NCBI GenBank assembly: GCA_030435675.1
Contig: CM059623.1
Coordinates: 2,320,012-2,384,011, forward strand
DNA: 64,000 bases
DNA from: Steinernema hermaphroditum
Taxonomy: Eukaryota; Nematoda; Chromadorea; Rhabditida; Steinernematidae
Direction of reading: 5' to 3'
Made by a program: the position numbers and the translations under genes. Shown in pieces: positions 34,441 through 46,393 of the stretch; the first letter of the stretch is position 1; every line of letters begins with the position of its first letter. The notes beneath the pieces are model-generated. The model made no database searches, had not been told where the DNA came from, and saw nothing but the letters and a program-made list of their open reading frames with translations.

Positions 34441-36494
34441 CGTTCGAGGTGGGGTGCGTTAATCGGAATCTGCCGTCCATGAATGTGCTCAACTATGTCC
34501 AAATTTGTATCGGCCTATTCTTAGTATTGTATTCTCGTCACATTAAAATTTCGTGTGTATCCTGAAATCGCGTGCCATTAATGAGAGCACTCTACTTTAT
34601 GCAACTGGATTTGGCCTCTACTGGTTCCACGAACAGGATATTTTAAATCACTTTCTTGCCAGCTATAACTGCAATAGAGAACCAAATTTCGTTGCACTTT
34701 TCTGCAATGCAAGACTTCACTGCTTTCTTGTTGTTTTCTCAAACGTCACTTTTTTCGTGTTTTCTCCTCAGCGTTATCTTCGTTAGCCTTATTATCTCAT
34801 ATGTCTGATCAAGTATATGCATCGCTAAAAAGTGAGATCTTTGCGCTAAAAAGTGCATGAATTATAAACCCGTAAAATTGTATTGTTCAAATTTCGTTGT
34901 TTTTCTTGTGATTCCGAGAATTGGACAACGACTTCGATGGTAAATTGTGAACTTTGGCTGGCGGGAAAACTCTACCTGGGTCGCGTGATTCGTCTAGCTT
35001 TTGCGTGCTCGATGGCAATGCTTTTTTACGTTCGTGGTAACCTAAGCCAAGAACCAAAACTAAAGAATTTCTGGGTTCGATCACCATCGGAACCTCTTCT
35101 GTTAAAGCAACACAAGTGTTTTCCCTAAAATTTTTGAAAAAAACCGGGTGGCCCTATCTGTAACAATCTGTATTTCGCATTTTAATCATAGATCGATCTT
35201 TTGCTTAAAAGCAGTTGAAAAGGGAATGATATCTTTTTGTTTTCGTTTCTTTCCTTTCAATGACTATTTTTGCGGTCTCTTTCTTCTGTTTTATGGAGTT
35301 CGCAGTTCACCGCAATAAGCATGTTGTGACGACCTGGTACGCTTCGAAAAGCTATGTCAATGTCGCCTCTACTCAAGCATTCAGCACTATGCATTATTAT
35401 GAATTGAAGCATATTGTATGATATCACACCTCATAACACTGTCGTTTCTCGCGCTCGATGATTTCGTCTTCTGCTGCCTGATCTTTTCGTATGTTTGCCG
35501 CCTCATCGGATTAGGATCTTCCTGGAGGCCATTCCTCCAGACGATTGGATCATTTTTGGGGTTTGAATATTCTTTGCATTCAGAACAGATAACATTCTTC
35601 AATCGTTAACGCTTGAAGAAGTCTTTACGTCGTTTTGATATTGACCACTGTTCATAATCATCATTCAATAAATCAATATTTTTTTCCTTTTCGAGCATCT
35701 CTATTAAAAGCTGTCCCAAAACACAAGCTATAGTTTTCTAATGTACGTTTCTCGCCGAGGCATGAAAAAGGTGCCATTCAGCACGTCTCAATTGAGCTCA
35801 AGGAACAACACTAGTGCGTTGTGACTTCAAGATACATTTTATGACTTCTGTGTACTTTCTTGATTTCGATCCGATAAAGAACTGCCACCCTCTTCGTGTT
35901 CACGTCCATCAAGTTTACTCGTCTGGTTCCTTTTTATGTCCCTCCCTTCTTGCTTTTCATTTTCACAATTCTCAGCATTAAAAACATAAAAAAAATATCT
36001 TGGTACTGTACATAAATGGGTGCGCCAAGCTCATTAAGATCACGTGCAATATTAGAAGAATAATGTGGACACTTAGCTCCTAGCCCTTTGAATTCACTTT
36101 AAGAGTGCACCCATTAAATGGAAGCAACTGAGCGATCGTTACACAGGCGGAAGGAAACCTAATTGTCTATGTCTTTAGTAATTCTACGCCTCCCCCCCCC
36201 CCCCAGGCCACTTCTCCGAACATGTAGGTTAGTGTCCGAACTACGTCGCCACTACATCTTTACTTTGTACTTTTGCGCACGAAAATACGTCTTCGGCTGT
36301 ATTGGTGCCACCGCGAGGCTACGCCTAACGAACGTCATTTTTACTTATTTGTTTCTAAACTTGTTCTAAATTCCGAAAATAGAACTATATAGTAGTGTTT
36401 GAATGGCGTATTCTTCGATGCGCTTTGCAGCGATATCATACGATGTCCAGCAAACGTATAATTAAGATCTTCTAACGTGATCTATCTTCCCTGC

Positions 36495-36850
36495 CGACGG
36501 CAAGATTGGTGCTCATGCAAATGGCTGAATTTGACCAAAAAACTGTAACCACACGAAAGACCTAGCGGTCTTTCGGACTGAGACACCAATAGGCCTGCGC
36601 GCGGCAATAATGATACTCACAACAGGGTAAAAAAACGCCCAAAAACACTAAGAAATGCTTAAAAGCAAGGTAAGGTCTGTCATCCGCAGAGACATAGTGG
36701 AAGTAGAGTGGCTGAGCATCAACTGTCTGTGTGGCTCATTGCAAACGCGCTTCATTTGTAAGCGGACAGTGTCGTATTTTGTGTGGGTGTTTTCTCCGTG
36801 CTCACGGAAAAACACGCAGACAAATAACCAACGGACCCGTAGATTCGTAT
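36495..36850 (+). mobile_element. tRNA-derived SINE, second long copy
   Basis: Shares, in opposite orientation, the landmarks of 24690-25015: 'tggtgctcatgcaaatggct', 'aaaaactgta', 'gacatagtggaagtagagtg', 'tgtgtggctcattgcaaacg' and 'tattttgtgtgggtgttttc'. The B-box segment has been lost, so this copy is probably inactive. Confidence 0.62.
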
Positions 36851-37591
36851 GTAGATTCAATATGTAGATTCCTTTAATATGTAGATTCCTTTGTGCTACG
36901 TAAACGTAGAATTGCGAATTCTGGACCCTCTCTCCCCATCTCTAATTATGTCCAAGGATCGCCGTGTACTAACTGTTCAAGTGATGTAATCAAAATTAGA
37001 GGTTAAATCTCGAGCAAACGCTAATTGCATATTCCTAAGATTCCCTGTTTCCTAATTCATTTCTAAACGCCTTTTCAAGTATCGCTGGATAACGATGTTT
37101 TCAGCCATTCTACAAATGGATTTGCCATTGTGTTTACCGCCTTTCTTTGTTCTTTGAAAATGCTTAAGCGTTATACGTCACTAGTAACCGACAAAACAAG
37201 TAAAGCGGACTTTTTGCAGTTGTAGTCACTATTAAGTTCAAAAATCTCCAGCGTTTTTTTTTGAAAATCAAAGATCAGATTTTCCTCCGACCGGTGCCTT
37301 CCGCTATGATGCAAAGATGCCCCCAAATTGCCTCAGTAATCCTGAAATCATTTCAGTAAGTAATCTGTTTCGTTTCGATTGGTTTACTCCAGATGTTCGC
37401 TTATTGAACGAGCTTCCTTTGCAGGTTACATTTCCTAGGGGAGCGGTCGATTTCAAACAACAGTAGACAAAAATAGGAGCCAGTGTGACGTTGACCAGTT
37501 CAGAATTGATCGCTTCCCTGCCACTATACCGTCGAGAACGCTTGGCCACCCATTCAATCGTGTGGTTTGGGCTGCATAAAACGGTACAAGC

Positions 37592-37690
37592 ATCAATATG
37601 AGCACAAACATGTCATGTGACCTCTTCGCTAACACTGCATCTCTGACAGTGATGATGCTTAACAGTTTACGAATCATGCATGGCCTCTTT
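37592..37690. repeat. Direct repeat of 99 bp, copy 1
   Basis: Nearly identical to 37903-38001 (about five mismatches), 311 bp apart. On the minus strand both copies are open and encode MIRKLLSIITVRDAVLAKRS, so this might be a duplicated exon of an unrecognised gene. Confidence 0.75.
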
Positions 37691-37902
37691 TTAAGCACCC
37701 TTGTTGCTGGGCTACTTGACCTTAGCGCTAAAAAAGACAGAAAAATTAAAATCACACCCATTCGCGTGTCGTTAAAAAGAGAGCTGTTGTAAGGGTGACC
37801 TTGAAATTATGCGAAACTAGCTGATTATACTGGAACAGACCTTGTCATTCGAACTTACAAGTTACCAAAACTGCAAAAGGGTCATGTATTGCCACTTGCA
37901 GG

Positions 37903-38001
37903 ATCAATATGAGCACAAATATCTCATGTGACCTCTTCGCTAACACTGCATCTCTGACAGTGATGATGCTTAACAGTTTACGAATCATGCATGACCTCTT
38001 T
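37903..38001. repeat. Direct repeat of 99 bp, copy 2
   Basis: Second copy of 37592-37690. Confidence 0.75.
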
Positions 38002-38459
38002 AGTGTCGACAGCAATGTACTGATCAATTTGACGTAGATGTAAACACGGCGAATTCAGGATATTTGCAGCGCGACATTATTCATGCCTCGACGCAATAAG
38101 TTCGAGGAATTCGTATCTTTTGCACTTTTTCTTCAAAACATGTTTGCTCTAGTACAAAAGATGCAGTATCAACTAAAATTATAATTGATATTTTGTGGTA
38201 GACATATAATATTTTGTATGTATCTTGAGAGATTATGGTTTAGACTGGCCAGTGACCAGAAAAGACGCAATTCCCGGGCTCATCTCTTCGTTGCAGGTGG
38301 GAGCTCCAAGAAGGAGAAAGAGTTCCGCCGAGGTTCGACGATTCCTATGTGTCGTGAACCAAATCAACCAGATTTACTGTACAATATCTTATGCTTACAC
38401 ATAGTTGCACCCACATTAATCACCGCCATCGTTCGTAGCTTTTTCTTGTCGTCCTGTCG

Positions 38460-38680
38460 CGGAAATGCTGCCTTCAAACAACGGAGAAGAGCTTGTAACG
38501 TTTGGACTCCTCGGTGGCGCCACGACGAGAAATTTTCGGTCCGTCCGAGATTCTGCCAGCGTTGAGTTCCTACTATCCTCACGATGTCGTCTCTCCAGTG
38601 TGTCCTCGGTCTTCCCAACGGGCGCGTGTTCGAAGTGCGTCATGTCGTGAAAGTCATCCAAATGTATAACCACCGTGTTT
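38460..38680 (-). pseudogene. 3' end of a decayed LINE reverse-transcriptase ORF
   Basis: The minus strand reads GRPRTHWRDDIVRIVG followed by QRWQNL, the typical C-terminal motif (GRP-x-T-x-W-x-DDI) of nematode and arthropod non-LTR retrotransposon proteins, preceded after a frameshift by MTHFEHAPVGKTEDT. Only the tail of the protein remains. A second, shorter relic is at 47060-47115. Confidence 0.6.
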
Positions 38681-38872
38681 ACAATTCAAATCTGATGGCC
38701 AACGTCACGGATTCGAACGTGGGTGTTCATCCAATGGCAGCTTTGCTACTATTCTTTGTTCACGTTAATTTTAATTTGATTAACCTGCCGTCGTGTTTAC
38801 ACCTTTTTTCTCTCCAAGATTAGCGCTGCGTGAGTGGGTAATGTCCTTTTACCATAAAGCGTCACTTCAGAA

Positions 38873-41814
38873 ATGGACCGAGATAGGCGACTTGTCGGCC
38901 TGATCTACACTGTATTGAGCCTCATACTAACGCCGATTTACATGAAAATCATCCACGTACGTCGAAATGTGTGGTCCGAGAAGGAAACTCTAGTCTCTTT
39001 AGATACTTGTGTGGAACAAGGAATTCCGAAAGCTTCGCTGTTATCAAATCATGGCCCAGATTGGCATAATCGATTGTGTATTTGTGCTAGGATATGCAGT
39101 CTTTGGACTGACGCTAACATTCAAGAGCATGTTTCATGGATTCACTCATGTGGTGCTGCAGTTGCTGGAAGCCGTGTGGATGGCTAAAGTGTCTCTCAAC
39201 GTCGTTTTGGCGATAAATAGGCTGACCGTGACTTTCAGTATGTGGCGCATGCCGGGCTGGCTTCATTGGGTAAGTTCTTTATGCCATGGGGTCATATCAT
39301 AAAAGCAAAATGCGACTTGAGATTTCGCAGACCGGTGTAAGTTCGGCTTCCGGTCGGCTCGTTTGGACCCGGAGCTAATCGTAACCGGGCACATAATATA
39401 AGACTAGGTCCAATGCGACCAATAGAAAAACAGGGCATGGGTACGGTGTTCCTTGAGCACTCTCTTCAGTTCGCTTCATTGCATATAATATAATACGATT
39501 TCTGACAAAAATGATCGATCTAAGGCGTGATCATGAGAGTGATCCCATCGATCCGTTCTTGATTAAAAATGCACTTGTGGTCGGCTTTTGGGTCATCATA
39601 CTTTGTGATCTTCACGTCATACTCTGAATGTAGGTTAGTCGCGCGAATGTATTCTTTGAAGTTCCTTATGTCCTCTATCGACTGATCTTTTGACCCACTA
39701 AACTGTACTTAATACGGCTGATTCATTCGAGTATTTCGATGCAACTGAGGTTCTAACATACTTTAACCTCTATAAACCTCTATAAACTCACGATTTTACT
39801 TCATGAATCAAAGGCGTTACGCCTTGCATGACACCGATTAATAGACAACAGAGGATATCACTTGTAGACGGCTTCATTCCTGGTGCGGCGTTGACGTCGA
39901 ACCGGTGGGAGACGGCGCGCTTCACGGGGCATCTGCGAATCGGCGAAACTCCGGAAATGGCGGCCGAACTTCTTCTTCTCGGGGCGTTTGAGGAGGCTTC
40001 TGCGTCAGAGGAGGCTTCTGAGCTCGCATCTGCTACGGAGAGATGAGTCCGTGGTTCGGGGGTTGCGTCTTCCTCAGTATTGGTGTCCTCAGGTGACCTT
40101 CGGGATGACATCTCACGCAGCGTCGGGCGTCGGATTTCTGGCGCCGGACATCTTGTTGTCAGCGGTGGTGGGACTACGGCTTCCGGGTGTCCCAATTCCC
40201 TCTGGAAGCCGGAACAGTCACAGCTGCCACAGGGTTTGCTGTCTGACCAACCCGACGCTCAGACAGCGACCGGAGGGACCGACCGCTCGCCACCGCGACA
40301 CGAGTGAGACTTTCCTATAAACTCAACCCTCTATAATACCCTCTAGTTGACCTCTATAAACATGAGATAGTGTGGATTTTGTCCTGCAGCACAAGAGCAA
40401 AAGTCGCGTGACCTTAGACAGATATTTGTGAGAACGTTCGAAGTGTACCACGTGACCTTGTTGACCTTGTTCCCGAACAAAGTATGTTTCGACTGAAAGT
40501 GCAAGTACACATGCAGTTCGGGGTCTCACTTCAAGAAATGAACTCTATAGATGAGTAGAATGAAAAGCAAAGTGTGGTTGTCTTCCAGAACTGGAAGAAG
40601 TTCCAATCGATGTAAATCAATTTACATCGTCGGTCACTTTCTCTCTAATGGGTCGAAAGGGGTGGCGGATCAAATATCTCAAAGATAGAGCTTTTCGTCT
40701 AATTTGTCTCACTCGACTGTTCTCAAAAATTTTCAATAGTCAACACTTTGACTTAGAATGACTCACTTTGATCTTCTGAACAAGGAAGTTTGGAAAACGC
40801 TAGTATCAGATGGTCACATTTTTGTGTCTGATCGGCGGACACAAAAGGAACAAAATCGACACGTTTCTGTGTATTTTGTGCACGAAAAACAGCCAATGAC
40901 AAGTGAATAATGAGCTTTAATGATTGGTCCAAACCTTAGTAAGGGTCCACAAACACTTCCATCCTTCATTTTGATACACGTGTTCAGGGACCTCTTTCCT
41001 TATTTTCACTCGATTTCGTACCATTTTCCAACGTGCATCGTGAGATATCTTTCGGGACTTTCATAAATTTCAATAATCACGATTGAGAATAGCCAATTCT
41101 AAATTCTTAAATTCCATTCAACGCTGAATGCCCATTGATGTGCATTTTCATTCGTTTTTCGTAGACAAGGAAGTACTTAGAATCTCAGGGATTACGATTT
41201 ACAGCAGACGGAACGTGCACAGACTTTGTGTTCATCCCGTTTTTGTGTCTCTTAAAATAGAGTCACAAGATCTCATCGAAAAACTTACCTAAGCGACAAA
41301 AAAAGTGAAGATATATCAAAAGAAAAAACATATTATATTAAAAATTTTTGTTGATGATCTCTTGTTTCAGATCCAGATTCTCTACTGCTGGCTTCTGGGT
41401 CTCTTCTACTTCGTCATCTGTCTGACACCCCACACCGGCATCGCCGTCAACTTCGACTTTTTTGGCTGGGGATATGACGCCCAAAAGCCGTGGACTGGTG
41501 TGATGAGAATCGTCGACATCACCTACGCTACAGTAGCTATGGTTCTTGGTTTCATCATGTACCTCATCGCAGCTCTCGTTCTCTTCACAAAGAGGAGAAA
41601 GTACTCAACGAACAGTGGTAGTTTTCGCATAGAGTCCAGAATTTGCATCGTAGCAGTGGTACTCTTCTCGTCGCCTATGATGGGTGACTTCCTCTGGAAT
41701 TTCGCTTTTGATTTTTTGCCGAAAACGTACTGGACAACGAGCATCATCAGTGTCTTCAGCATTTGCAACATAGCCCTGGCTGCTCCGACTGTTTACCTGA
41801 TCGTTAACAGGTAA
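38873..41814 (+). CDS. Serpentine seven-transmembrane chemoreceptor, second paralog
   Basis: Exons 38873-38956, 39003-39269 and 41371-41814 give about 264 residues, closely matching the receptor at 29845 (CYQIMAQIG, VVLQLLEAVWMAK, LNVVLAINRLTV, LFSSPMMGDFLWNF, FSICNIALAAPTVYL). A CTTCAG acceptor two bases before the ATG suggests trans-splicing. Exon 3 has exactly the same length as in the paralog. Intron 2 has grown to 2.1 kb and contains a repeat (R2) and a GC-rich frame on the other strand. As in the paralog, a conserved frame follows the stop codon after a gtaag donor-like site. Confidence 0.72.
39788..40195 (-). CDS. Possible nested protein, Ser/Ala/Pro-rich
   Basis: A 135-residue frame on the opposite strand inside the receptor's second intron; much richer in GC than its surroundings and biased to Ser, Ala, Pro, Glu and Arg (ASSEASSDAEASSNAPRRR). 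It overlaps towards its start with sequence near repeat R2. It may be part of a mobile element or a low-complexity chance frame. No family recognised. Confidence 0.25.
   Translation of the reverse strand: MGHPEAVVPPPLTTRCPAPEIRRPTLREMSSRRSPEDTNTEEDATPEPRTHLSVADASSEASSDAEASSNAPRRRSSAAISGVSPIRRCPVKRAVSHRFDVNAAPGMKPSTSDILCCLLIGVMQGVTPLIHEVKS
40240..40312. repeat. Dispersed repeat R2, second copy
   Basis: See 18455-18525; here inside the second intron of a receptor gene. Confidence 0.55.
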
Positions 41815-42074
41815 GGATAAGCTGAGCATCGCGATATGGAAAAAGATGTTCAGATCGCTCAGAACAATCTTCTTCAAAAGCGGTATCCTCGGTTATAAGA
41901 AGCCGAAGATTAGCGCCATAAATCTCGTTCCCATGAAAACGAGCGTCGCGTCGGTGACGAGAATATCCCGAAAGCCATATGCGAAACGATTTAGTAAAGT
42001 AGCTTTGTCGTAACATTATTAGCTTGCCTTATCGAAATGAAGTAAACAGCTTGAGTGCCGACAAGTGAATAATA

Positions 42075-42380
42075 CTCTCTCATCGCCACCACCGGGTCAT
42101 TACAGATTCGACAATGTATCTGTTCATCTAAAGCTAGTATCTTCAAAGGATTGGAACGGATTTAGCGAATGTATGGGTACGGTATGCTTAAGGGAAGAAT
42201 TGCTACGTCATCCTGAACGACCTGCAACATCACTGCAACAATTCAAGCGTTTTAATTACGCCCTAAATCTTATAATGGAACGCCCAATCACTTAGTTAAT
42301 ACTGCAAGAATGCGAATCGCTGTATAAGTTCTATCGTCCAAAGCTACCGGAACCCTCTTGCGGGAACGCATGGCTCAGGT
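42075..42380 (+). pseudogene. Fragment of the F-box-like gene family
   Basis: Aligns with the middle of the genes at 54350 and 58847 (PPGHYRFDNVSVHL, CMGTVCLREEL, FNYALNLIMERPIT, YKFYRPKLPEPSCGN). It lacks both ends and has a stop codon (TAG) where the family has the Gln of PITQLIL. It lies on the plus strand, opposite to the intact copies. Confidence 0.75.
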
Positions 42381-42458
42381 GAAACATCATTCCTAAACAA
42401 CTTCAAATACGATGGAGCATATTTACTGTTCGCCATAATTCACATACGATGTTTATTC

Positions 42459-43296
42459 TCAGGGAACAGTGTACTTGCAGAGAAGCGGAGCCTTGCTAAG
42501 GTAATATCCAGTCCACTTACCTGAAATGTGGACTTCTATACAGGCCATATGTGATGGACTTACCAATCGGTTTAGTCATGTTCGTGTGCCAAAATATGCC
42601 GCCTGCATAGCGCGTAGACCTCGATCGGTGCATCTCAGCCAAGTCGAAGTTACTGTAAACCATGTTGCTACTGCCTATCCAGTGCCAATCGTCCGCCTTT
42701 CTCCATGTTTCTCTGTTCTTGGGCAGCAAGCCTAGCAGAATGCGGACCATGTTTTCTCCTTCAGACCCTTTCACAAGGGGGTCACTGGCGAATGTGTGAT
42801 CTGAAAGGCGTTTAATCAAACTCTCTTGAGGGAAGGGATAAAGGAGGTCCAAAATTTAATGAAATGAAAGGAAACAAACCCACATATGAAATCCTCCTCA
42901 TGTTCGTCCACAATCCAAGCAGGCAATGGCTTAACTTCGTTGTCTTCAAATCGCTTACAACCAATAGTAGCAAACTCATGCAGATGTCCCTTAACCTAAA
43001 TACAGACTCTATGTAACGAACACCATAGCTGCTCCCACCAAGGCTCTGTTATCACCAGTCAATCGATAACAATTCGTATATCCATCAGTCGTTGTGTATG
43101 GTACCCACTGTTCACGGCATGGATCTAAAGAATCACCCAAGTCACAAGCAGATCATGCCGCTTTACTAATGAACTGAACAATAGGTGGCTCCGTTCCACT
43201 CAGATGGCGTGGTCTCATCAGCATGAAGAGGCGAATAATCCCGACATCCACGAAGGATACAAATAAGCCGAAGATCACAACATGACGATAGCCCAT
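42459..43296 (-). CDS. C-type lectin domain protein, five exons
   Basis: Exons on the minus strand 43296-43167, 43124-43039, 42995-42884, 42800-42564 and 42520-42459 join in frame to about 208 residues; AATAAA follows the stop codon. The N-terminus (MGYRHVVIFGLFVSFVDVG) is a signal peptide or signal anchor. The C-type lectin fold is seen in PCREQWV, NCYRL, FATIGCKRF, WIVDEHEEDFI, HWIGSSNMVYSNF and the terminal KAPLLCKY. The Cys of IGC and of LLC give the conserved long-range disulfide, but the second pair and the EPN/QPD and WND calcium-sugar motifs are missing, so classical carbohydrate binding is unlikely. Secreted or membrane-anchored, perhaps immune-related as for other nematode lectins (inference). 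In-frame upstream codons extend to 43395, so the start is tentative. Confidence 0.72.
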
Positions 43297-43970
43297 TTTT
43301 TGAAAGCTGCTCTTGGCAAAAGTCGCCAAAAAGCGGAAAGGCTCCACGAAGACGTCGAAGCAACCGCTCAGCGGCAATGTCATTATGCAATGCAATATCG
43401 TTTAGGGGCGCATCTGTGAGGCGACGACATTACGTTTTATGGGTTTTCCAACAATAGACTGTATTCTCGGGAAATCTGGGCACCTCTATCAATACTGTGG
43501 ATGGCTTGTAGCACTGCAGCAGTGCATCTCGACCGAGTTCCGTTCCAACGATTGCTGAGGAGAAGAGCCCAAATGGAGACATAATACACACTAACTCCAA
43601 ACTGACCTCGGACAAGTCTCTGGTGAAGTCTGGCGTCGTTGGGTTGGCCATCGGGTCCTTGACATCGTGGTGTCAACTGGATTCGATCCTTCCTGCTGGG
43701 TCGTCGGTCCTCATTGGCGGTTCGTCTTCAAAGTACCGAAATGAGAAAAAGCACTATTTTGTTGTTTTTGAAAGCGGCTGTCACGGCGATCAGATCATTA
43801 CAGCTGTTTGCGTTCATTTGCATACAGTAGCGACCCAAATGATGTGGATACAGGACACCGTTCCACTTCGTTGGAATTAGCCCAACTGCCGATTATGCTA
43901 AATACCTTCTGGAGGAGGCTTTAAAAGACCGGAGGGGCCGGTGGACAGCACACTTCCTTAGTTCCTCACA

Positions 43971-44815
43971 ATGCATTCTCTCGTTCTCTTCGCAGGTTCG
44001 TCCACGCTTTGCGATCCCTTCCCACACCTCCTTTAGGACTGTTCGTCTTCGTCTCTAGCCAAGGCACCCAGTGCCCCACCACCGGAGGCTTGACTCCCGC
44101 TGACCGTGATGCCCTCGTCGACGCTCACAACAAGCTGCGCTCGTCGAACGCTCGTGGCCTCGAGCAGGACGGTCCCGACGGCGGAAACGCCCCCACCGCC
44201 TCGAACATGTACCAGCTGAGCTACAGCTGCGACCTCGAGGCGATCGCCCAGTCGTGGGCAGAAAACTGCCAGTTCGAACACTCACCACAGGAAAGCCGCA
44301 ACGCCGGCGAGAACATCTACGCCACGTTCCCCGTCCAGAACTCAAACAGTACCGTAGTCCCCCCTGCAGAAGATGACCCGCACTTTCAGGCCCTGCCCTC
44401 GACGCTCCCACTTCGTGGTGGTCCGAACTGGCCGAGAAAGGAGTGGGTCAGTACAGCTCCGACTACACGATGACGCCCGACGTGTTTAACGCCGGAACGG
44501 GACACTACACTCAGGTGCGATCAGAGGGTTACCGTAGCTGAACCAATTGATTAGATGGCCTGGGGAGCGACCACGGAATTCGGCTGTGGAATCGCCCAGT
44601 GCACTGAACCCGACTCCATGACCTTCGTCGTGTGCAACTACCGTATTCAGTATGATCCTAGCTCTTCCAAGAAGCTCTGCAACGGTGCATTTAGGGGCAA
44701 CATGATGGGAGATCCCATCTACCAGATCGGAGACCCTTGCTCCCAGGACTCCGACTGCACCACCTACGCAGGATCCACCTGCAACACCACCTCTTCGCTG
44801 TGTATTCAGCATTAA
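43971..44815 (+). CDS. CAP/SCP-TAPS secreted protein
   Basis: Exons 43971-43995, 44037-44348, 44390-44514 and 44555-44815 give 240 residues. The signal peptide (MHSLVLFAGLFVFVSSQG) is built across the first splice. The CAP domain follows: LVDAHNKLRS at its start, the CAP motifs GHYTQMAWGATTEFGCG and VVCNYR, plus SWAENCQFEHS and AGENIY. The catalytic-like His/Glu set of CAP cavities is present (HNKLR, AGENI, GHYTQ). The C-terminus has a short Cys-rich tail (DPCSQDSDC, GSTCNTTSSLC). The family is secreted and common in nematodes, with roles in development and host interaction in parasites. Codon use is much more GC-biased than in neighbours, suggesting high expression. A poly(A) signal lies at about 44893. 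Confidence 0.9.
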
Positions 44816-44889
44816 ACGCTGACAGTGATGACTAATAATTCCCATCAAGTAATGTGCTTTCGCTTCTAACTTATTATTTTCGGCTGCTT

Positions 44890-46059
44890 TTAAATAAATT
44901 CCTTAATAAAAATAATGAATTCACTAGCCTGGTGCGCTGTGCGACAGGTTAACTGGGTGAAAGTTGTGGAAAAGTGAAAAGCAACTGCGCAACAGGTTGA
45001 CGCTCGCTTCGCTCGCTCGCTCGCTCGTCCGCAACTTGCTCCCCTCCCACTGCGGCACAGGCGAATCGCGTCGGGACCCCTGGCATCGCTTTCACAATCC
45101 ACGAACTTCCTCACCAAAAATCGCACCAAAATTTAATTCGTTGATTTCTCGAAAATAAACTCGAAATTCAAAAATCCGCCACAACTACCCTCTGCGGAAT
45201 TTATTCAGCTTTCGTTTGATACCAAGCTCACGCAGAACAAACTAAAATCCAGAGAGGAGTAGGGTTTTGAACGGAGGACGTTTTTTTCCGAAAATCTTTT
45301 TTTTCTTTTTTTCTAAATTTTTTCTCGAAAATCTGTTCGATAGAATTTGTGGAGATTTCGACGCTCTACAACATGCACCAAAAACTTACCCTGCAAAATT
45401 TTTTCCTGCAAAAAAATCGATTTTTTATTGATTTTGCCTAAAATGGGCCATATCTCGGGCTCCTGACACGACATCGAAAAAATTTTTGTACTAAAAAAAA
45501 ATTGCGCCCCTAAGGATTACCCATACAAAATTTCACCAAAAACGCACAACACCACACCCCCCAAACGGCCCCTCAAAGTGTGACCAAAACTTCCCAACAC
45601 ACACATATACAGGGGGGATATCATTGCTTAATTAGTATGATTGGTCGCTGTTTAATGCTGAATACACAGCAAAGATGACTCATTTTGGCTCGAGTGCCAA
45701 CTCTACCGTAAGGACACAAGTTTAAGACAACAGCGAACGGTCATTAGAATACATCAATGGGAAGCAAAAACAGTCAGCCACGAGTCAAGCCCGGCTCTCT
45801 GGTACCGGGCTAACCGCATATTTCAAATTGTGAATTGTAAGCCCATATCTACATCAAGTAATGTGCTTCTAACTCTTTATTTAACTCACGTCGGAGCAGG
45901 AGATCGCAGATGAATCTGTCTATGTCTGAAAAACGCACGTCACTGCCCATAATGCTTTTTTGTATATCTTGCACGTTGCAGTTTCAGAAAGCCACGAAAA
46001 AAAATAGTGCCTAGGCGACGGGGAGGGGTCTGCTGCAAACGCTAATGAAATCTAACAAC
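44890..46059. other. Intergenic, AT-rich
   Basis: Contains GC-poor homopolymer stretches (45285-45500) and a CGCTCG microsatellite near 45003-45028. No gene supported. Confidence 0.5.
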
Positions 46060-46265
46060 CTTTGCTTTGCGTAGGCACTTTCGGCCCTTCCTCTAATGTA
46101 TCCGTCGGAAGGACGGATCTGCGCCTCTTTTTTGAATTCACTATAGTGGCTGTGTCTTATTAAGACTTTTCGCTTTACGTAGGCACTTCAGGTCCTTCCT
46201 CTAATGTGTCTTTCAGAGGGCTGGATTTGCGGATCTTATTTACATGGCCCAGAGTGGCTTAAACA
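46060..46265. repeat. Tandem duplication upstream of a small gene
   Basis: Two units of about 100 bp (46060-46155 and 46167-46262) share 'cgtaggcactt', 'ccttcctctaatgt' and 'tggct'. They lie 130 bp before the start of the next gene and could be duplicated regulatory sequence. Confidence 0.6.
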
Positions 46266-46393
46266 GGCAGTTCATAAACTACTGAACAATGCCTTTGTCG
46301 CCGAGACATTGTGTATTGTCTTAAGTTAGAATCATATATCGTTGACCGTGGCTTTTTCTCCGTTCTTCACTTCTACCTAAATGATCATTGCAG

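Larger units (their letters stand above)
32660..38200. other. Gene desert with repeat debris
   Basis: About 5.5 kb without a supportable gene. It holds a retroposon R1 fragment (34206-34440), a C homopolymer of about 14 bases near 36190, a SINE copy (36495-36850), and a 99 bp direct duplication (37592 and 37903). Frames up to 117 residues occur but overlap on both strands without splice support. Confidence 0.5.

Noticed and set aside
43430..43676. Minus-strand frames upstream of the lectin gene
   Set aside because: Two overlapping frames on the same strand, no signal to join them to the lectin, no recognisable motif.
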